Positions 26,338-35,385 of a stretch of 64,000 nucleotides of DNA are shown piece by piece. Made by a program: the position numbers and the translations under genes. How positions within the stretch are numbered: position 1 is the first letter of the stretch; each line of letters starts with the position of its first letter. The notes below the pieces were generated by a model, which was given only the letters and a program-made list of their open reading frames with translations, ran no database searches and was not told the DNA's origin. Source of the DNA: Dyella sp. 2HG41-7 (lineage in GTDB: Bacteria; Pseudomonadota; Gammaproteobacteria; Xanthomonadales; Rhodanobacteraceae); contig NZ_JAJEJV010000004.1 in assembly GCF_021390675.1 (NCBI RefSeq), positions 1,488,001 through 1,552,000 of the forward strand, given 5' to 3'.

Positions 26338-28458
26338 TTACCAGATCTTCACCTGCTTATCGCCAGCGCGAACCATCGGATCGGTTGTCTTGCACTGGAA
26401 CGCGTCGGCGAAGGCCGGCATGTTGGACGGCGCACCGATGGCGCGCAGCGATGCCGGTGCGTGCGGATCGATGTTGAGATAGAGCTCCGCCTGCTTCTCG
26501 CGGGTGCTGTTGCGCCATACGCGCGCCCAGCTCAGGAAGAAGCGCTGATCCTGCGTATAACCGTCGATCTTCTGCTGCGCTTCGGTCGCGTTCTTCTTCA
26601 GCGCGTCTTGCAGCGCGTCGTAAGCCACATTGAGGCCGCCCAGGTCGGCGATGTTCTCGCCCAAGGTCAGCTGACCATTGACGTGCAGATCGGGCTTGTC
26701 CTTCAGCGGCGCATAGCCGTTGAACTGATCCACCAGCTTGCCGGAGCGCGCCTTGAACTGCGACTTGTCCTGCGCCGTCCACCAGTCGGCCTTGTTGCCG
26801 TCGCCATCGAACTGCGCGCCCTGGTCGTCGAAGCCGTGGCTGGATTCGTGACCGATCACCGCGCCGATGCCGCCGTAGTTGATCGCGTCATCGCCGTTGG
26901 CATAGAAGAACGGCGGTTGCAGGATCGCGGCCGGGAAGTTGATGGTGTTGGTGCTGGGGTCGTAGTAGGCGTTAACCGTTTGCGGCGTCATGCCCCATTC
27001 GGTGCGGTCGGTTTTCTTGCCGATATGGCCGATATCCCACTGATAGTTGAACTTGGCGGCGGCCATCACGTCGCCGTAGTAATCGCCCTGCTTGATGGTG
27101 AGGTCGTCCCAGCTACGCCAGTGATCGGGATAGCCGATCTTGGGCAGGAACTTGTTCCACTTGTCGAGCGCCTTCTGCTTGGTGGCGTCGCTCATCCAAT
27201 CCAGATGCTGGATGCGATCCTTCAACGCTTCGCGCACGTTGGTGACCAATTCCTGCGCACGCTGCTTGGCTTCCGGCGTGAATTCCTTGGCGACATAAAG
27301 CTGACCGAGCGCCTGACCCATCGACACGTTCACGGTGCCCAGCACGCGCTTCCACAGCGGCTTTTGCTCAGGCTGACCGGAAAGCGTCTTGCCGAAGAAA
27401 TCGAAACGGTTGTCCTGGAACGCGGTGCTAAGGTACGGCGACGCGTCGTCGATCGTGTGGAAGCGCAGATACGCCTGCCATTGCGAAACCGGCGCCGACG
27501 CCAGCAGTTTGTCGAATCCGGTAAAGAACTTCGGCTGCGACAGCGAGAAGCCGTTGTCGATCGTTACGCCCTGCGCCTTGAAGAAATCTTCCCACTTGAA
27601 GTGCGGGGTGACTTTGTCCGCTTCGGCCACGGTGACGAAGTGATATTCGTTGTCCGTGTCGCGCAATTGCGTCGGCGAGAGCGACGAACCAGCGAGCTTG
27701 GTTTCAAACGCCAGCACGTCATCGGCCTGCTTCTTGGCGTCGGCATCCGACACGCCAGCGAGCGTCAGCGACTTGGCGATATACGCCTTGTACGCCGTGC
27801 GCAGATCGGCGTATTTCGCATCGGTGTAATAGTCGGGCGTGGGCAAGCCAAGGCCGGCCTGGTTGGCGAAGCCGATCTGATTGCTGGCGTCCTTGAAATC
27901 GGCGCCGGAGCCGAAGTTGAACACTTGCTGGTCGCCCTCGGCGAATGCGTCGGTAATGTACTTGGCGACATCCGACGACGACTTCAGCGCAGCGATCTTA
28001 TCGAGCTTCGGCTTGATCGGGTCGTAGCCGAGCTTGTTGATGGCGTCCTGATCCATGCCGGCCTGATACAGGTAGCCGATCTTCTGCTCGATCGAGCCAG
28101 CCTTCGCCTGCGCGACGTTCTTGGACGCGTCGTCGACAATGTCATGCTGCGTGTTGAGGCTCTTCTCGGCCAACTGATGGAACGCGCCCCAGCTGGTGCG
28201 ATCGTTCGGAATCGGGTTGGCGGCGACCCACTTCGCGTTCACGAAACCGTTGAAGTCCTGACAGGCATTGATGCCGCTATCGAGCTCGCTGGCGTCGAAT
28301 ACGCTGGTGGGCTTGGCAGCGCTGGCTGTGGTGGCAGCCGGAGCGGGTGCGGTGGATGCGGGGGCGGGCGCGGCGGCTTGTTCCTGCTTGCCGCAGGCGG
28401 CCAAGGCGAAGGTCACGCTCGCCGCCAGCAGCAGCGGCTTCAAATGCTTGTTGGTCAT
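26338..28458 (-). CDS. M13-family metallopeptidase lipoprotein (PepO/neprilysin-like)
   Basis: A 706-residue zinc endopeptidase. The signal ends in a lipobox LAAC followed by GKQEQ, so it is probably a lipoprotein, and a short Ala/Pro linker follows. The zinc motif HESSH lies in VIGHESSHGFDDQGAQFD, with the third ligand in GENIADLGGL. The upstream substrate motif NAYYDPSTNTINFPAAILQ is standard for M13. The start has AGAGGGAAATAC in front of ATG 28458. It likely degrades peptides in the periplasm or at the surface. Single gene with its own terminator. Confidence 0.95.
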   Translation of the reverse strand: MTNKHLKPLLLAASVTFALAACGKQEQAAAPAPASTAPAPAATTASAAKPTSVFDASELDSGINACQDFNGFVNAKWVAANPIPNDRTSWGAFHQLAEKSLNTQHDIVDDASKNVAQAKAGSIEQKIGYLYQAGMDQDAINKLGYDPIKPKLDKIAALKSSSDVAKYITDAFAEGDQQVFNFGSGADFKDASNQIGFANQAGLGLPTPDYYTDAKYADLRTAYKAYIAKSLTLAGVSDADAKKQADDVLAFETKLAGSSLSPTQLRDTDNEYHFVTVAEADKVTPHFKWEDFFKAQGVTIDNGFSLSQPKFFTGFDKLLASAPVSQWQAYLRFHTIDDASPYLSTAFQDNRFDFFGKTLSGQPEQKPLWKRVLGTVNVSMGQALGQLYVAKEFTPEAKQRAQELVTNVREALKDRIQHLDWMSDATKQKALDKWNKFLPKIGYPDHWRSWDDLTIKQGDYYGDVMAAAKFNYQWDIGHIGKKTDRTEWGMTPQTVNAYYDPSTNTINFPAAILQPPFFYANGDDAINYGGIGAVIGHESSHGFDDQGAQFDGDGNKADWWTAQDKSQFKARSGKLVDQFNGYAPLKDKPDLHVNGQLTLGENIADLGGLNVAYDALQDALKKNATEAQQKIDGYTQDQRFFLSWARVWRNSTREKQAELYLNIDPHAPASLRAIGAPSNMPAFADAFQCKTTDPMVRAGDKQVKIW

Positions 28459-28666
28459 GTATTTCCCTCTGGATGAGTCATTGAATCGCCCGTAGGCGCC
28501 CCTTAGTCATGCTGGCCGTCGCGTGGATTGCCCCATAGCGGCCATGACCTCCCACGCTATGCCATTGGTCATGGAAGGACCCAGTGTCAAAGGTCAGGGG
28601 TGGGGTAGGCGGCGGGGAAGGCCGTCTGTGCGGCATTCCCGATATTTCTGACGGCTCGTCGCATGG

Positions 28667-28684
28667 CTGTTATGAGGGTGTCAT
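28667..28684 (+). promoter_or_regulatory. Pho-box-like direct repeat
   Basis: CTGTTAT-GAGG-GTGTCAT fits the PhoB box layout of two CTGTCAT heptamers with a four-base spacer. Each heptamer matches at six of seven positions. It lies 74 bases before the start of a secreted phosphatase-like gene. The surrounding 299-base gap (28459-28757) holds nothing else I recognise. Confidence 0.55.
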
Positions 28685-28757
28685 CGCCAGTTCGTACCGT
28701 TCCGATGATCACGCTATCAGGGGAAGCGTGCCCATCGACTGTCCACCGGAGACTGCC

Positions 28758-30398
28758 ATGCGCACCCGTCTTGCTGTTGGCCTTGCCGCTTGTCTGCTTA
28801 CCCTGTCTGTCGCGTCTTCTGCTCAAGACCCTGCTTTTAACGACGCCCATAATCATGGGCACAACCACGATCGAACGGCGACGCCGATCAAGCATCTGGT
28901 GGTGATCTTCCAAGAGAATGTTTCGTTCGATCACTACTTCGGCACCTATCCTTATGCGGCGAACGCCTCGGGTGAACCGCCGTTCTACGCCTCGCCGTTT
29001 ACGCCGAAGGTCAACGGCTTGAACCGCGAGTTGCTGACGAACAATCCCAATGCGGCCAATTCGGCGAACGGCACGGGCGCTATCAATCCGTTCCGTCTGT
29101 CGCGCGCGCAAGCGGCCACTGCCGATCAGGATCACGATTACCAGCCGGAGCAACAGGCGTTCGACAACGGCGCCATGGATCTGTTTCCGGCATTCACCGG
29201 TACGGGCGAAACGCTGCCGGGCGGCACCACTGCGCAAGACAGCAACGGTCAAGTGATGGGTTACTACGACGGCAACACCGTCACTGCGTTGTGGCACTAC
29301 GCGCAGCATTTTGCGATGAGCGACAACAGCTACGGCACTACCTTCGGTCCGTCGACGCCGGGCGCGATCAATCTGATTTCGGGCCAGACCAACGGCATCA
29401 CCGAATCGCTCGCTGCCGGTGGCGATGAAGTGGCTGACGGACAAGGCGGCTACACGCTAGTGAGCGATGCCGATCCGACCGACGACGTGTGCTCCACGTC
29501 GAGCGGTGCGCGCGTGCATCTGGGCGGCAAAAACGTGGGCGATCTGCTCAACGCCAAAGGCATCACCTGGGGTTTCTTTGAAGGCGGCTTCGATCTGAGC
29601 ACCGTCAACGCCAACGGCACCACCGGCTGCAAACGCACCACGTTGTCGACGGTCACGCAGACGGTGAAGGCCGACTACATTCCGCACCATCAGCCGTTCC
29701 AGTACTACACAAGTACCGCCAACCCGACGCATGCGCGCCCCACGTCGGTGGCGATGATCGGTCACAACGGCGATGCGGCGAATCATCAATACGACCTTAG
29801 CGATTTCTACGCGGCGGTCGAGGCGGGCAATATGCCGGCGGTGAGCTTCCTCAAGGCGCCGGGTTATCAGGACGGTCACGCCGGCTACTCCGATCCGCTC
29901 GACGAACAGCAATTTATCGTGCACGTGATCAACTTCTTGCAGAAACAGCCGGAATGGCGCGACACGGCCGTTGTGATCGCCTATGACGACTCCGATGGCT
30001 GGTACGACCATCAGCAAGGTCCGCAGGCGAACGCATCGCAAACCGATCAGGATGCGCTCAACGCCACGGGCGTCTGCAACGGACGCGGCATGCTGCCTGG
30101 TGTGAATTCGAACGGTAAATCGGTGCAAGGTCGCTGCGGTTACGGTCCGCGTCTGCCGATGATGGTGGTGTCGCCGTGGGCGCGCCATAACTACGTCGAT
30201 CACGGCGTGAGCGATCAGAGTTCCGTTACGCGCTTTATCGAAGACAACTGGTTGGACGGCCAGCGTCTGGGCGGCGGTTCCTTCGATGCCTTGGCGGGCA
30301 CGTTGAATCGCATGTTCGACTTCGACGATCCGCACCCGGAAAACCGTCGCTTGTTCTTGGATGAAAGCACCGGCGAGCCCGTTGGCAAAAAGTGGTAA
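28758..30398 (+). CDS. Secreted phosphoesterase, AcpA/phospholipase C family
   Basis: A 546-residue exported enzyme of the alkaline-phosphatase-like phosphoesterase family (Pfam Phosphoesterase; acid phosphatase AcpA and phospholipase C). Start is ATG 28758, which begins the signal peptide MRTRLAVGLAACLLTLSVASSAQ. Family marks are IKHLVVIFQENVSFDHYFGTYP (first metal and nucleophile region), FGPSTPGAINLISGQ, and late motifs AYDDSDGWYDH and RLPMMVVSPWARHNYVDH. It could cleave phosphate monoesters or phospholipids. The Pho-box-like repeat upstream fits phosphate scavenging. A terminator follows. Confidence 0.9.
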   Translation: MRTRLAVGLAACLLTLSVASSAQDPAFNDAHNHGHNHDRTATPIKHLVVIFQENVSFDHYFGTYPYAANASGEPPFYASPFTPKVNGLNRELLTNNPNAANSANGTGAINPFRLSRAQAATADQDHDYQPEQQAFDNGAMDLFPAFTGTGETLPGGTTAQDSNGQVMGYYDGNTVTALWHYAQHFAMSDNSYGTTFGPSTPGAINLISGQTNGITESLAAGGDEVADGQGGYTLVSDADPTDDVCSTSSGARVHLGGKNVGDLLNAKGITWGFFEGGFDLSTVNANGTTGCKRTTLSTVTQTVKADYIPHHQPFQYYTSTANPTHARPTSVAMIGHNGDAANHQYDLSDFYAAVEAGNMPAVSFLKAPGYQDGHAGYSDPLDEQQFIVHVINFLQKQPEWRDTAVVIAYDDSDGWYDHQQGPQANASQTDQDALNATGVCNGRGMLPGVNSNGKSVQGRCGYGPRLPMMVVSPWARHNYVDHGVSDQSSVTRFIEDNWLDGQRLGGGSFDALAGTLNRMFDFDDPHPENRRLFLDESTGEPVGKKW

Positions 30399-30438
30399 TG
30401 CCACGTTGCGTCATCCGTTAGCCTTCGCGTACTGCGAA

Positions 30439-30470
30439 GCATCGCCCCATACCTTGGGGCGATGCTTTTT
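30439..30470 (+). terminator. Rho-independent terminator after the phosphoesterase gene
   Basis: Perfect 10-bp stem GCATCGCCCC/GGGGCGATGC with a seven-base loop and five T after it. It ends just before the multicopper oxidase frame, so that gene should have its own promoter or rely on read-through. Confidence 0.9.
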
Positions 30471-30514
30471 GCTGAGCCATGCTACGGCGATGTTTCTTTG
30501 CGAGAGAGCGTGAC

Positions 30515-32122
30515 GTGCCTTCTTCCCGCCGCGATTTTCTGAAATGGTCCGCATTAGGTCTCGGCGCAGGCGTCACACGCTTGCGTGCGCACGATATGCA
30601 AGCCATGCCCAAGATGGGCGGTGGTGCGCTGTGCAAACACATGGTGGCCGATCAAGCGAAAGTGCCGCGCTTGCTCGATCCGAATCAACTTAAACTCTTC
30701 GTCGATCCGTTGCCGATACCGCCTGTGTTGCGCGCAGGTGGCGACGTGCTACGCGTCGACATGCGCGAAACCGAACAGCGCCTGCATCGCGAATTACCGC
30801 CGACGCGTGTCTGGACGTACGGCGGCTGCATGCCGGGGCCGACGATCGAAACGCAAAGCGGCAAGGCGTTTCGCGTCGACTGGCTCAATGCGCTGCCGAC
30901 GAAACACTTTCTGCCGATCGATCACCGTATTCACGGTGCGGAGAAAGACAAGCCCGAGGTGCGCGCGATCGTGCATGTGCATGGTGCGTGCGTGCCGACC
31001 GCAAGCGATGGCTATCCTGAAGATTGGTATGTGCCCGGGAAATCGCGATTACACACCTATCCAAATAAGCAGGATGCCGCAGCGCTCTGGTATCACGATC
31101 ATGCGATGGGCATCAATCGCCTGAATATTTATGCGGGCATGTTCGGAAATGTGGTCGTTCGCGACGAGCACGAACAATCGCTCGGCTTGCCGCGAGGCGA
31201 GCAAGAAATTCCGCTAACGTTGAGTGATCGTTTGCTGACGCCGGATGGGCAGCTTTATTACCCCGTTTCAGGCAATAGCGAAGCGCCGTGGGTCTCGGAA
31301 GTATTCGGCAACGCCATGCTGGTCAATGGCGCGCTGTCGCCGTATCTCGACGTACAACCGCGTCGTTATCGATTCCGCGTACTCAATGCCTCCAATGCGC
31401 GCTTCTTCAATTTGAAGTTGCGCAATGCGCAATCGTTTGTGCAAATTGGCAGCGATCAGGGATTGTTGGCAGCTCCAGTGACGCAGCGCAACGTGTTTAT
31501 CGCGCCGGGTGAGCGTGCGGATATCGTTATCGATTTCGCCGCGCTGGCGGGGCAGCAGATCGAGTTGATGAACGACGCGCTTCCGATTCTGCAGTTTCGT
31601 ATCGGCAATGGACGCGTCCAAGACACCAGCGTGGTGCCCGCGGTATTGCGCGACGTGCCGCGCACGGCCGAATCCTCGGCCACCAATCAACGCTTATTGA
31701 CGCTGGATTCTTACGCCGATTGCGTCGCCGAGCCGATGCTGATGTTGCTCAACGGCAAGCGCTGGCACGAGCCGGTGACGGAAAAGCCGGTGCTTGGCAG
31801 TACGGAAATCTGGAGCCTGATCAATCTCACCGACGATTCGCATCCGATCCATTTGCATATGGTGCGGTTTCAGATTTTGGATCGTCAGCCGTTCGACCAG
31901 GGCGCTTGGCTGGATTCGCAAACCGTGCGTCACACGGGTCCGGCGCAACCGCCGACTGCGGGCGAGGCCGGATGGAAGGACGTGGTGCAGGCGTGGCCCG
32001 GGATGATCACGCGCATCATTGTGCGTTTCGACGGCTACGCTGGCCGCTACGCATGGCACTGCCACCTGCTCGAACACGAAGCGAACGAGATGATGCGTCC
32101 CTTTGAGGTAGTAACAGCCTAG
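30515..32122 (+). CDS. Tat-exported multicopper oxidase (CotA/bilirubin-oxidase-like)
   Basis: A three-domain multicopper oxidase of about 535 residues. I prefer the GTG at 30515, which has GAGAGAG in front and puts the Tat motif SRRDFLKWSALGLGAG at the N-terminus. An in-frame ATG at 30479 adds 12 residues and overlaps the terminator context. All four copper motifs are intact: HVHGACVPTASDG, WYHDHAMG, HPIHLHMVRF and HCHLLEHEANEM, the last with the axial Met. The DG-PE-W pattern after the first motif is typical of CotA/PhsA. It may oxidise phenols, bilirubin-like compounds or metals. No copper-resistance genes adjoin it. Confidence 0.92.
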   Translation: MPSSRRDFLKWSALGLGAGVTRLRAHDMQAMPKMGGGALCKHMVADQAKVPRLLDPNQLKLFVDPLPIPPVLRAGGDVLRVDMRETEQRLHRELPPTRVWTYGGCMPGPTIETQSGKAFRVDWLNALPTKHFLPIDHRIHGAEKDKPEVRAIVHVHGACVPTASDGYPEDWYVPGKSRLHTYPNKQDAAALWYHDHAMGINRLNIYAGMFGNVVVRDEHEQSLGLPRGEQEIPLTLSDRLLTPDGQLYYPVSGNSEAPWVSEVFGNAMLVNGALSPYLDVQPRRYRFRVLNASNARFFNLKLRNAQSFVQIGSDQGLLAAPVTQRNVFIAPGERADIVIDFAALAGQQIELMNDALPILQFRIGNGRVQDTSVVPAVLRDVPRTAESSATNQRLLTLDSYADCVAEPMLMLLNGKRWHEPVTEKPVLGSTEIWSLINLTDDSHPIHLHMVRFQILDRQPFDQGAWLDSQTVRHTGPAQPPTAGEAGWKDVVQAWPGMITRIIVRFDGYAGRYAWHCHLLEHEANEMMRPFEVVTA

Positions 32123-32132
32123 CCAATTCTGG

Positions 32133-32246
32133 CTCCCTCCCCTGCTTGCAGGGGAGGGCTGGGGTGGGGTTGTCTGAGCTTGCCGCGAGGTTGACTTCAC
32201 CCCACCCTGACCCTCCCCTTACTACACGTATGGGAGGGGACCCACG
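32133..32246. repeat. GC-rich intergenic palindromic repeat (REP-like)
   Basis: Contains the hairpin CCCTCCCCTGC/GCAGGGGAGGG (32135-32158). A larger imperfect inverted repeat pairs CAGGGGAGGGCTGGGGTGGGG with the CCCCACCCTGACCCTCCCC stretch at about 32198-32219. The same hairpin sequence recurs at 41087. It lies between the convergent multicopper oxidase and M14 genes. No T-run follows it, so it looks like a dispersed repeat rather than a simple terminator. Confidence 0.75.
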
Positions 32247-32268
32247 GTGTTACTTTTGCGAGGAGCTT

Positions 32269-34077
32269 TTACTTGGTCGCAATATTCGCCATCTGCGCGG
32301 CATCGACGCGCAGCACAGGATAAACGCCGATACGTTGCACCGTGTACCAAGGCGATCGGTCGTAAAAGAAACTCAAACGCGCACGGCTGTTGGCAGCGAA
32401 GCTCGGATCGTCATGCAGCTTCTTCTCGAACTCGGCTTTCAGCGCGGGATCCTTCGCCAGCATATCGCGCGCGAGTTTTTCCAAGACACGCTGCTCGCCG
32501 TATTCTTTTTGTTCGAAGATGGCGTTGAGATAGCCCCAGCGCAGCAATGAATCTGGCGCTTGTGGCTCCAATAATTCGATAGCGACATTCGCGGCGCGCT
32601 GATTCATCGGCACGATCACCGAACCAGGTGATAACGTAATCTCGACCGGCTGCGCATGCAGATTGAAGCTCTGCAGCATCAGGTGACTCTCAAACGGCTC
32701 GTTTGCCCACTTGGGTTGATCGAGCTGATAGGCCGTCGCGTCCACCTCTTTCATCGGGTGGCCAATGCGCCGATAGGCGATGCCATGCGCGTCTAACTTT
32801 TCGATGATCGTTTTCCATTCGCCAGGCACGACGTATGCGGCCGGCGGCGTGAACGAAATATCCGGCAGAAGACCGTTCCAGTTATCGATGCGATAGGTAA
32901 CGGGTTTAGTCGGATCGTATTGAATCCAGGTGTCGTTGGAGACATCGCTATGCGTTTGCGCGAAGGCGTAACCCTTCAATTCGAACGGCGTGGCATGGGG
33001 ATCGAGCTTGAAGGTAAGTGGTACTTGCGCCTGCGCATTTCCAGCGCGAGCCACGGTATTGGCGTCGGCTTGGCTCGTTGCGGCGAGCAACGATGCCGGC
33101 TCGCTGTCGATATCGCCGAGCACGACACGCAGCAGGTCGTAAACGGCATGCACGCGCACCGCGTACGATTTCAGCATATGCGTTTCGATCAGTAACCCCG
33201 GACGGTTTTGCAACGCGGCGTAGCCGGTGGAAAAACGCGGACCGGAGCCGAAATTCTCGATGCCTTTGCGCGGGTCTCGGCCGTCCTTGAACTCCAGATA
33301 GATCGAAGCGAGATGCCCGAGTTTTTCGTAAGTCGGTATCGCGCGATCCACCAGCAATGTGTGCTGCCAGTTGGCGATGACTGGATCGAGCTTATGCGGA
33401 TCCTCGGTATACCAGGTCAGGTCGTATTGGTAATCCGCGCCATCGGTGGTGTGCACGTCGATCAGAAAATCCGGCAGCCATGTCTGCCAGAGCTTCAACC
33501 ACGCAAGCATTTCCGGCGCATCGGCCTTGATGTAGTCGCGGTTGAGGTTGAGGTATTGCGCCTGGCCGCGAAAGCCCATGCTGTCTGGACCGTTTTGATT
33601 GATGCGGTTGTACGGCGATGTGTGTTCGTGTCCATCCACGCTGAAGACCGGAATGTAGACGAGCACGACATGATCGAGTAGATGCGGATATTTACCGGTG
33701 ACGGCGATATCGCGCAGCAACATCAAACCCGCGTCTTTGCCTTCGATCTCGCCCGGATGAATGCCGGCTTGCACCAGTACGACCGGTTTGTGCGCTGCGC
33801 GCGCGGCATCGGGCGACAAGTCGCCATCGGTGCTCGCAATCACCACGGTCATCGGCAGGCCTTGCGGCGTGATGCCGAAGGTTTCCAGTTTGATCTTGTC
33901 GGGCGCGGCTTTCTGCAAACGCTGCAAATACGCGAGTGTATCGGCGTAACTTGGCGTCGTGCGGAAGTGGGACGATTCGGCCGGCGTGATCCAGTCGCTG
34001 TCGTGCAATCCGGCGGCGTGTACGTTGAGGGCGAAAAACCCTAGGCACATCGCGAACCATGCACGACGCGCGATCAT
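32269..34077 (-). CDS. Secreted M14-family zinc carboxypeptidase
   Basis: A 602-residue exported peptidase. Signal peptide: AWFAMCLGFFALNVHAA. The zinc site is HPGE in VLVQAGIHPGEIEGKDAG, and the third ligand His is in FLIDVHTTDGADYQYD. The family's catalytic Glu is likely in GLLIETHMLKSY. An additional C-terminal region of about 230 residues is probably beta-rich. M14 members remove C-terminal residues or cut cell-wall or other peptides; the precise activity is unclear. Its start overlaps the DUF502 gene stop by four bases, so the two form an operon. Confidence 0.9.
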   Translation of the reverse strand: MIARRAWFAMCLGFFALNVHAAGLHDSDWITPAESSHFRTTPSYADTLAYLQRLQKAAPDKIKLETFGITPQGLPMTVVIASTDGDLSPDAARAAHKPVVLVQAGIHPGEIEGKDAGLMLLRDIAVTGKYPHLLDHVVLVYIPVFSVDGHEHTSPYNRINQNGPDSMGFRGQAQYLNLNRDYIKADAPEMLAWLKLWQTWLPDFLIDVHTTDGADYQYDLTWYTEDPHKLDPVIANWQHTLLVDRAIPTYEKLGHLASIYLEFKDGRDPRKGIENFGSGPRFSTGYAALQNRPGLLIETHMLKSYAVRVHAVYDLLRVVLGDIDSEPASLLAATSQADANTVARAGNAQAQVPLTFKLDPHATPFELKGYAFAQTHSDVSNDTWIQYDPTKPVTYRIDNWNGLLPDISFTPPAAYVVPGEWKTIIEKLDAHGIAYRRIGHPMKEVDATAYQLDQPKWANEPFESHLMLQSFNLHAQPVEITLSPGSVIVPMNQRAANVAIELLEPQAPDSLLRWGYLNAIFEQKEYGEQRVLEKLARDMLAKDPALKAEFEKKLHDDPSFAANSRARLSFFYDRSPWYTVQRIGVYPVLRVDAAQMANIATK

Positions 34078-34751
34078 GCGCCTTCCTCCGATGATGGTGA
34101 CGACAGCGAAGCGGGCGACGCTGGCAGCGTATCGGGCGCAACCGCACCGCCGGAGATGATGAAGGCCATGGCCTGATCCATGGTCCAGTCGGTGGGCGTC
34201 ACTTCATCGATGGGAACCACTTCCAGGTAGCCGCCGGTAGGGTTCGGCGTGGTGGGAATGTAGACCGCGGCCATCTCGCGGCCGGTGCTTTCTTCGGTCA
34301 TCACGCGTGTAACGAAACCGACCACTTTCATGCCCTTGCGCGGAAAGTCCACCAGCACCACGCGCTGCACGCCGCTTGGTTTGTTTTGCAGCACGGTCGT
34401 CAGTTTCTTGGTGCCGCCGTAAATGGTCTGCACCAGTGGAATGCGCTGCAGAAGATTGTCGAACGCGTGCAGCAGTCGCTGGCCGATGACACGGGTGGCG
34501 AGAAATCCGAGCACATACAGCGCGATCAGCGTAAGCACCAGCGCAAGGACGTAAGTGATCCAGCCATGGCTCAGCTGCTCGGCCGCTTGTGGCGATACCC
34601 AGCCCACGGCGCCCATAAAGGCTGCCACGAGCGGGGCGCCCAGGTCGGCCAGAAAGCCGACAATAAACTTGAACACCAACCAGGTTACCCACAACGGCAG
34701 GAAGGTAAGCAAGCCGGTAATGAGATAGCGTTTAAGGCGCAGGGGAGCCAT
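34074..34751 (-). CDS. DUF502-family membrane protein
   Basis: A 225-residue inner-membrane protein of the DUF502 family. Two hydrophobic helices near the N-terminus (LKRYLITGLLTFLPLWVTWLVF and ITYVLALVLTLIALYVLGFLA) are followed by the conserved soluble part PLVQTIYGGTKKL, VVLVDFPRKGMKVVGFVT and VYIPTTPNPTGGYLEVVP. Function is not established. The last 25 residues are Ser/Ala/Pro-rich and poorly conserved in look. It is upstream of, and coupled to, the M14 gene. Confidence 0.93.
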   Translation of the reverse strand: MAPLRLKRYLITGLLTFLPLWVTWLVFKFIVGFLADLGAPLVAAFMGAVGWVSPQAAEQLSHGWITYVLALVLTLIALYVLGFLATRVIGQRLLHAFDNLLQRIPLVQTIYGGTKKLTTVLQNKPSGVQRVVLVDFPRKGMKVVGFVTRVMTEESTGREMAAVYIPTTPNPTGGYLEVVPIDEVTPTDWTMDQAMAFIISGGAVAPDTLPASPASLSSPSSEEGA

Positions 34752-34860
34752 GGCAAAGCCGAACAGGGAAGGGTGCCCCTATTGTAGGGGAGCGGTTGAA
34801 GCCCGGCCTGTGATTTTTATTTGCGATCTGCGAATCATGGAATAACCACGGGGAACAGCC

Positions 34861-35385
34861 ATGCGCGGACGGCAACAACAGCAAGCCTTCGAGATATTGC
34901 TGCGGGAACACCAGCGGATCGTGCTGAAGGTGGTGTCCATGTATGCCCGCCACCCGGACGACCGCAACGACCTCGCGCAGGAAATCTGCGTGCAGCTCTG
35001 GCGCTCGTTCGGCAGCTTCGACGAAACGCGCGCGCGGTTTTCGACCTGGATGTATCGCGTGGCGCTCAATGTCGCGATCTCGCATGTGCGGCGCACGCCG
35101 CGCCATGAAGAGCGCTTCGAGCCATTGGAGTCCAGTCACTTGGACACCATCGGCGGCAGCGAAGGCATTCCCGAGGCGGACGAGCGCCTGATCGCCTTGC
35201 ACGGATTTATCGATCAACTCGATTCGCTCAATCGCGCGCTGATTCTTTTGTATTTGGAAGATCGCAGCTACAGCGATATCGCCGACATTCTCGGCATTAG
35301 CGAAACCAATGTGGCGACCAAGATCAGTCGCATCAAACAGAAATTACGCCAACAAATGACGGGCGTCGTGCCCGCAGGAGCATGA
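34861..35385 (+). CDS. ECF-type RNA polymerase sigma factor
   Basis: A 174-residue sigma factor with region 2 (FEILLREHQRIVLKVVSMYA, then DRNDLAQEICVQLWRSFGSFD and FSTWMYRVALNVAISHVRR) and region 4 (LIALHGFIDQLDSLNRALILLYLEDRSYSDIADILGISETNVATKISRIKQKL, cited by its ends). GGGGAA precedes the ATG. The next gene starts in a four-base overlap with its stop, so the product of that gene is a candidate regulator. Neither a zinc-type nor an NrsF-type anti-sigma is seen. Confidence 0.92.
   Translation: MRGRQQQQAFEILLREHQRIVLKVVSMYARHPDDRNDLAQEICVQLWRSFGSFDETRARFSTWMYRVALNVAISHVRRTPRHEERFEPLESSHLDTIGGSEGIPEADERLIALHGFIDQLDSLNRALILLYLEDRSYSDIADILGISETNVATKISRIKQKLRQQMTGVVPAGA

Noticed and set aside
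26284-28476. A 730-codon plus-strand frame opposite the M13 peptidase
   Set aside because: Antisense shadow. The minus-strand gene has a lipoprotein signal, HESSH site and its own terminator.
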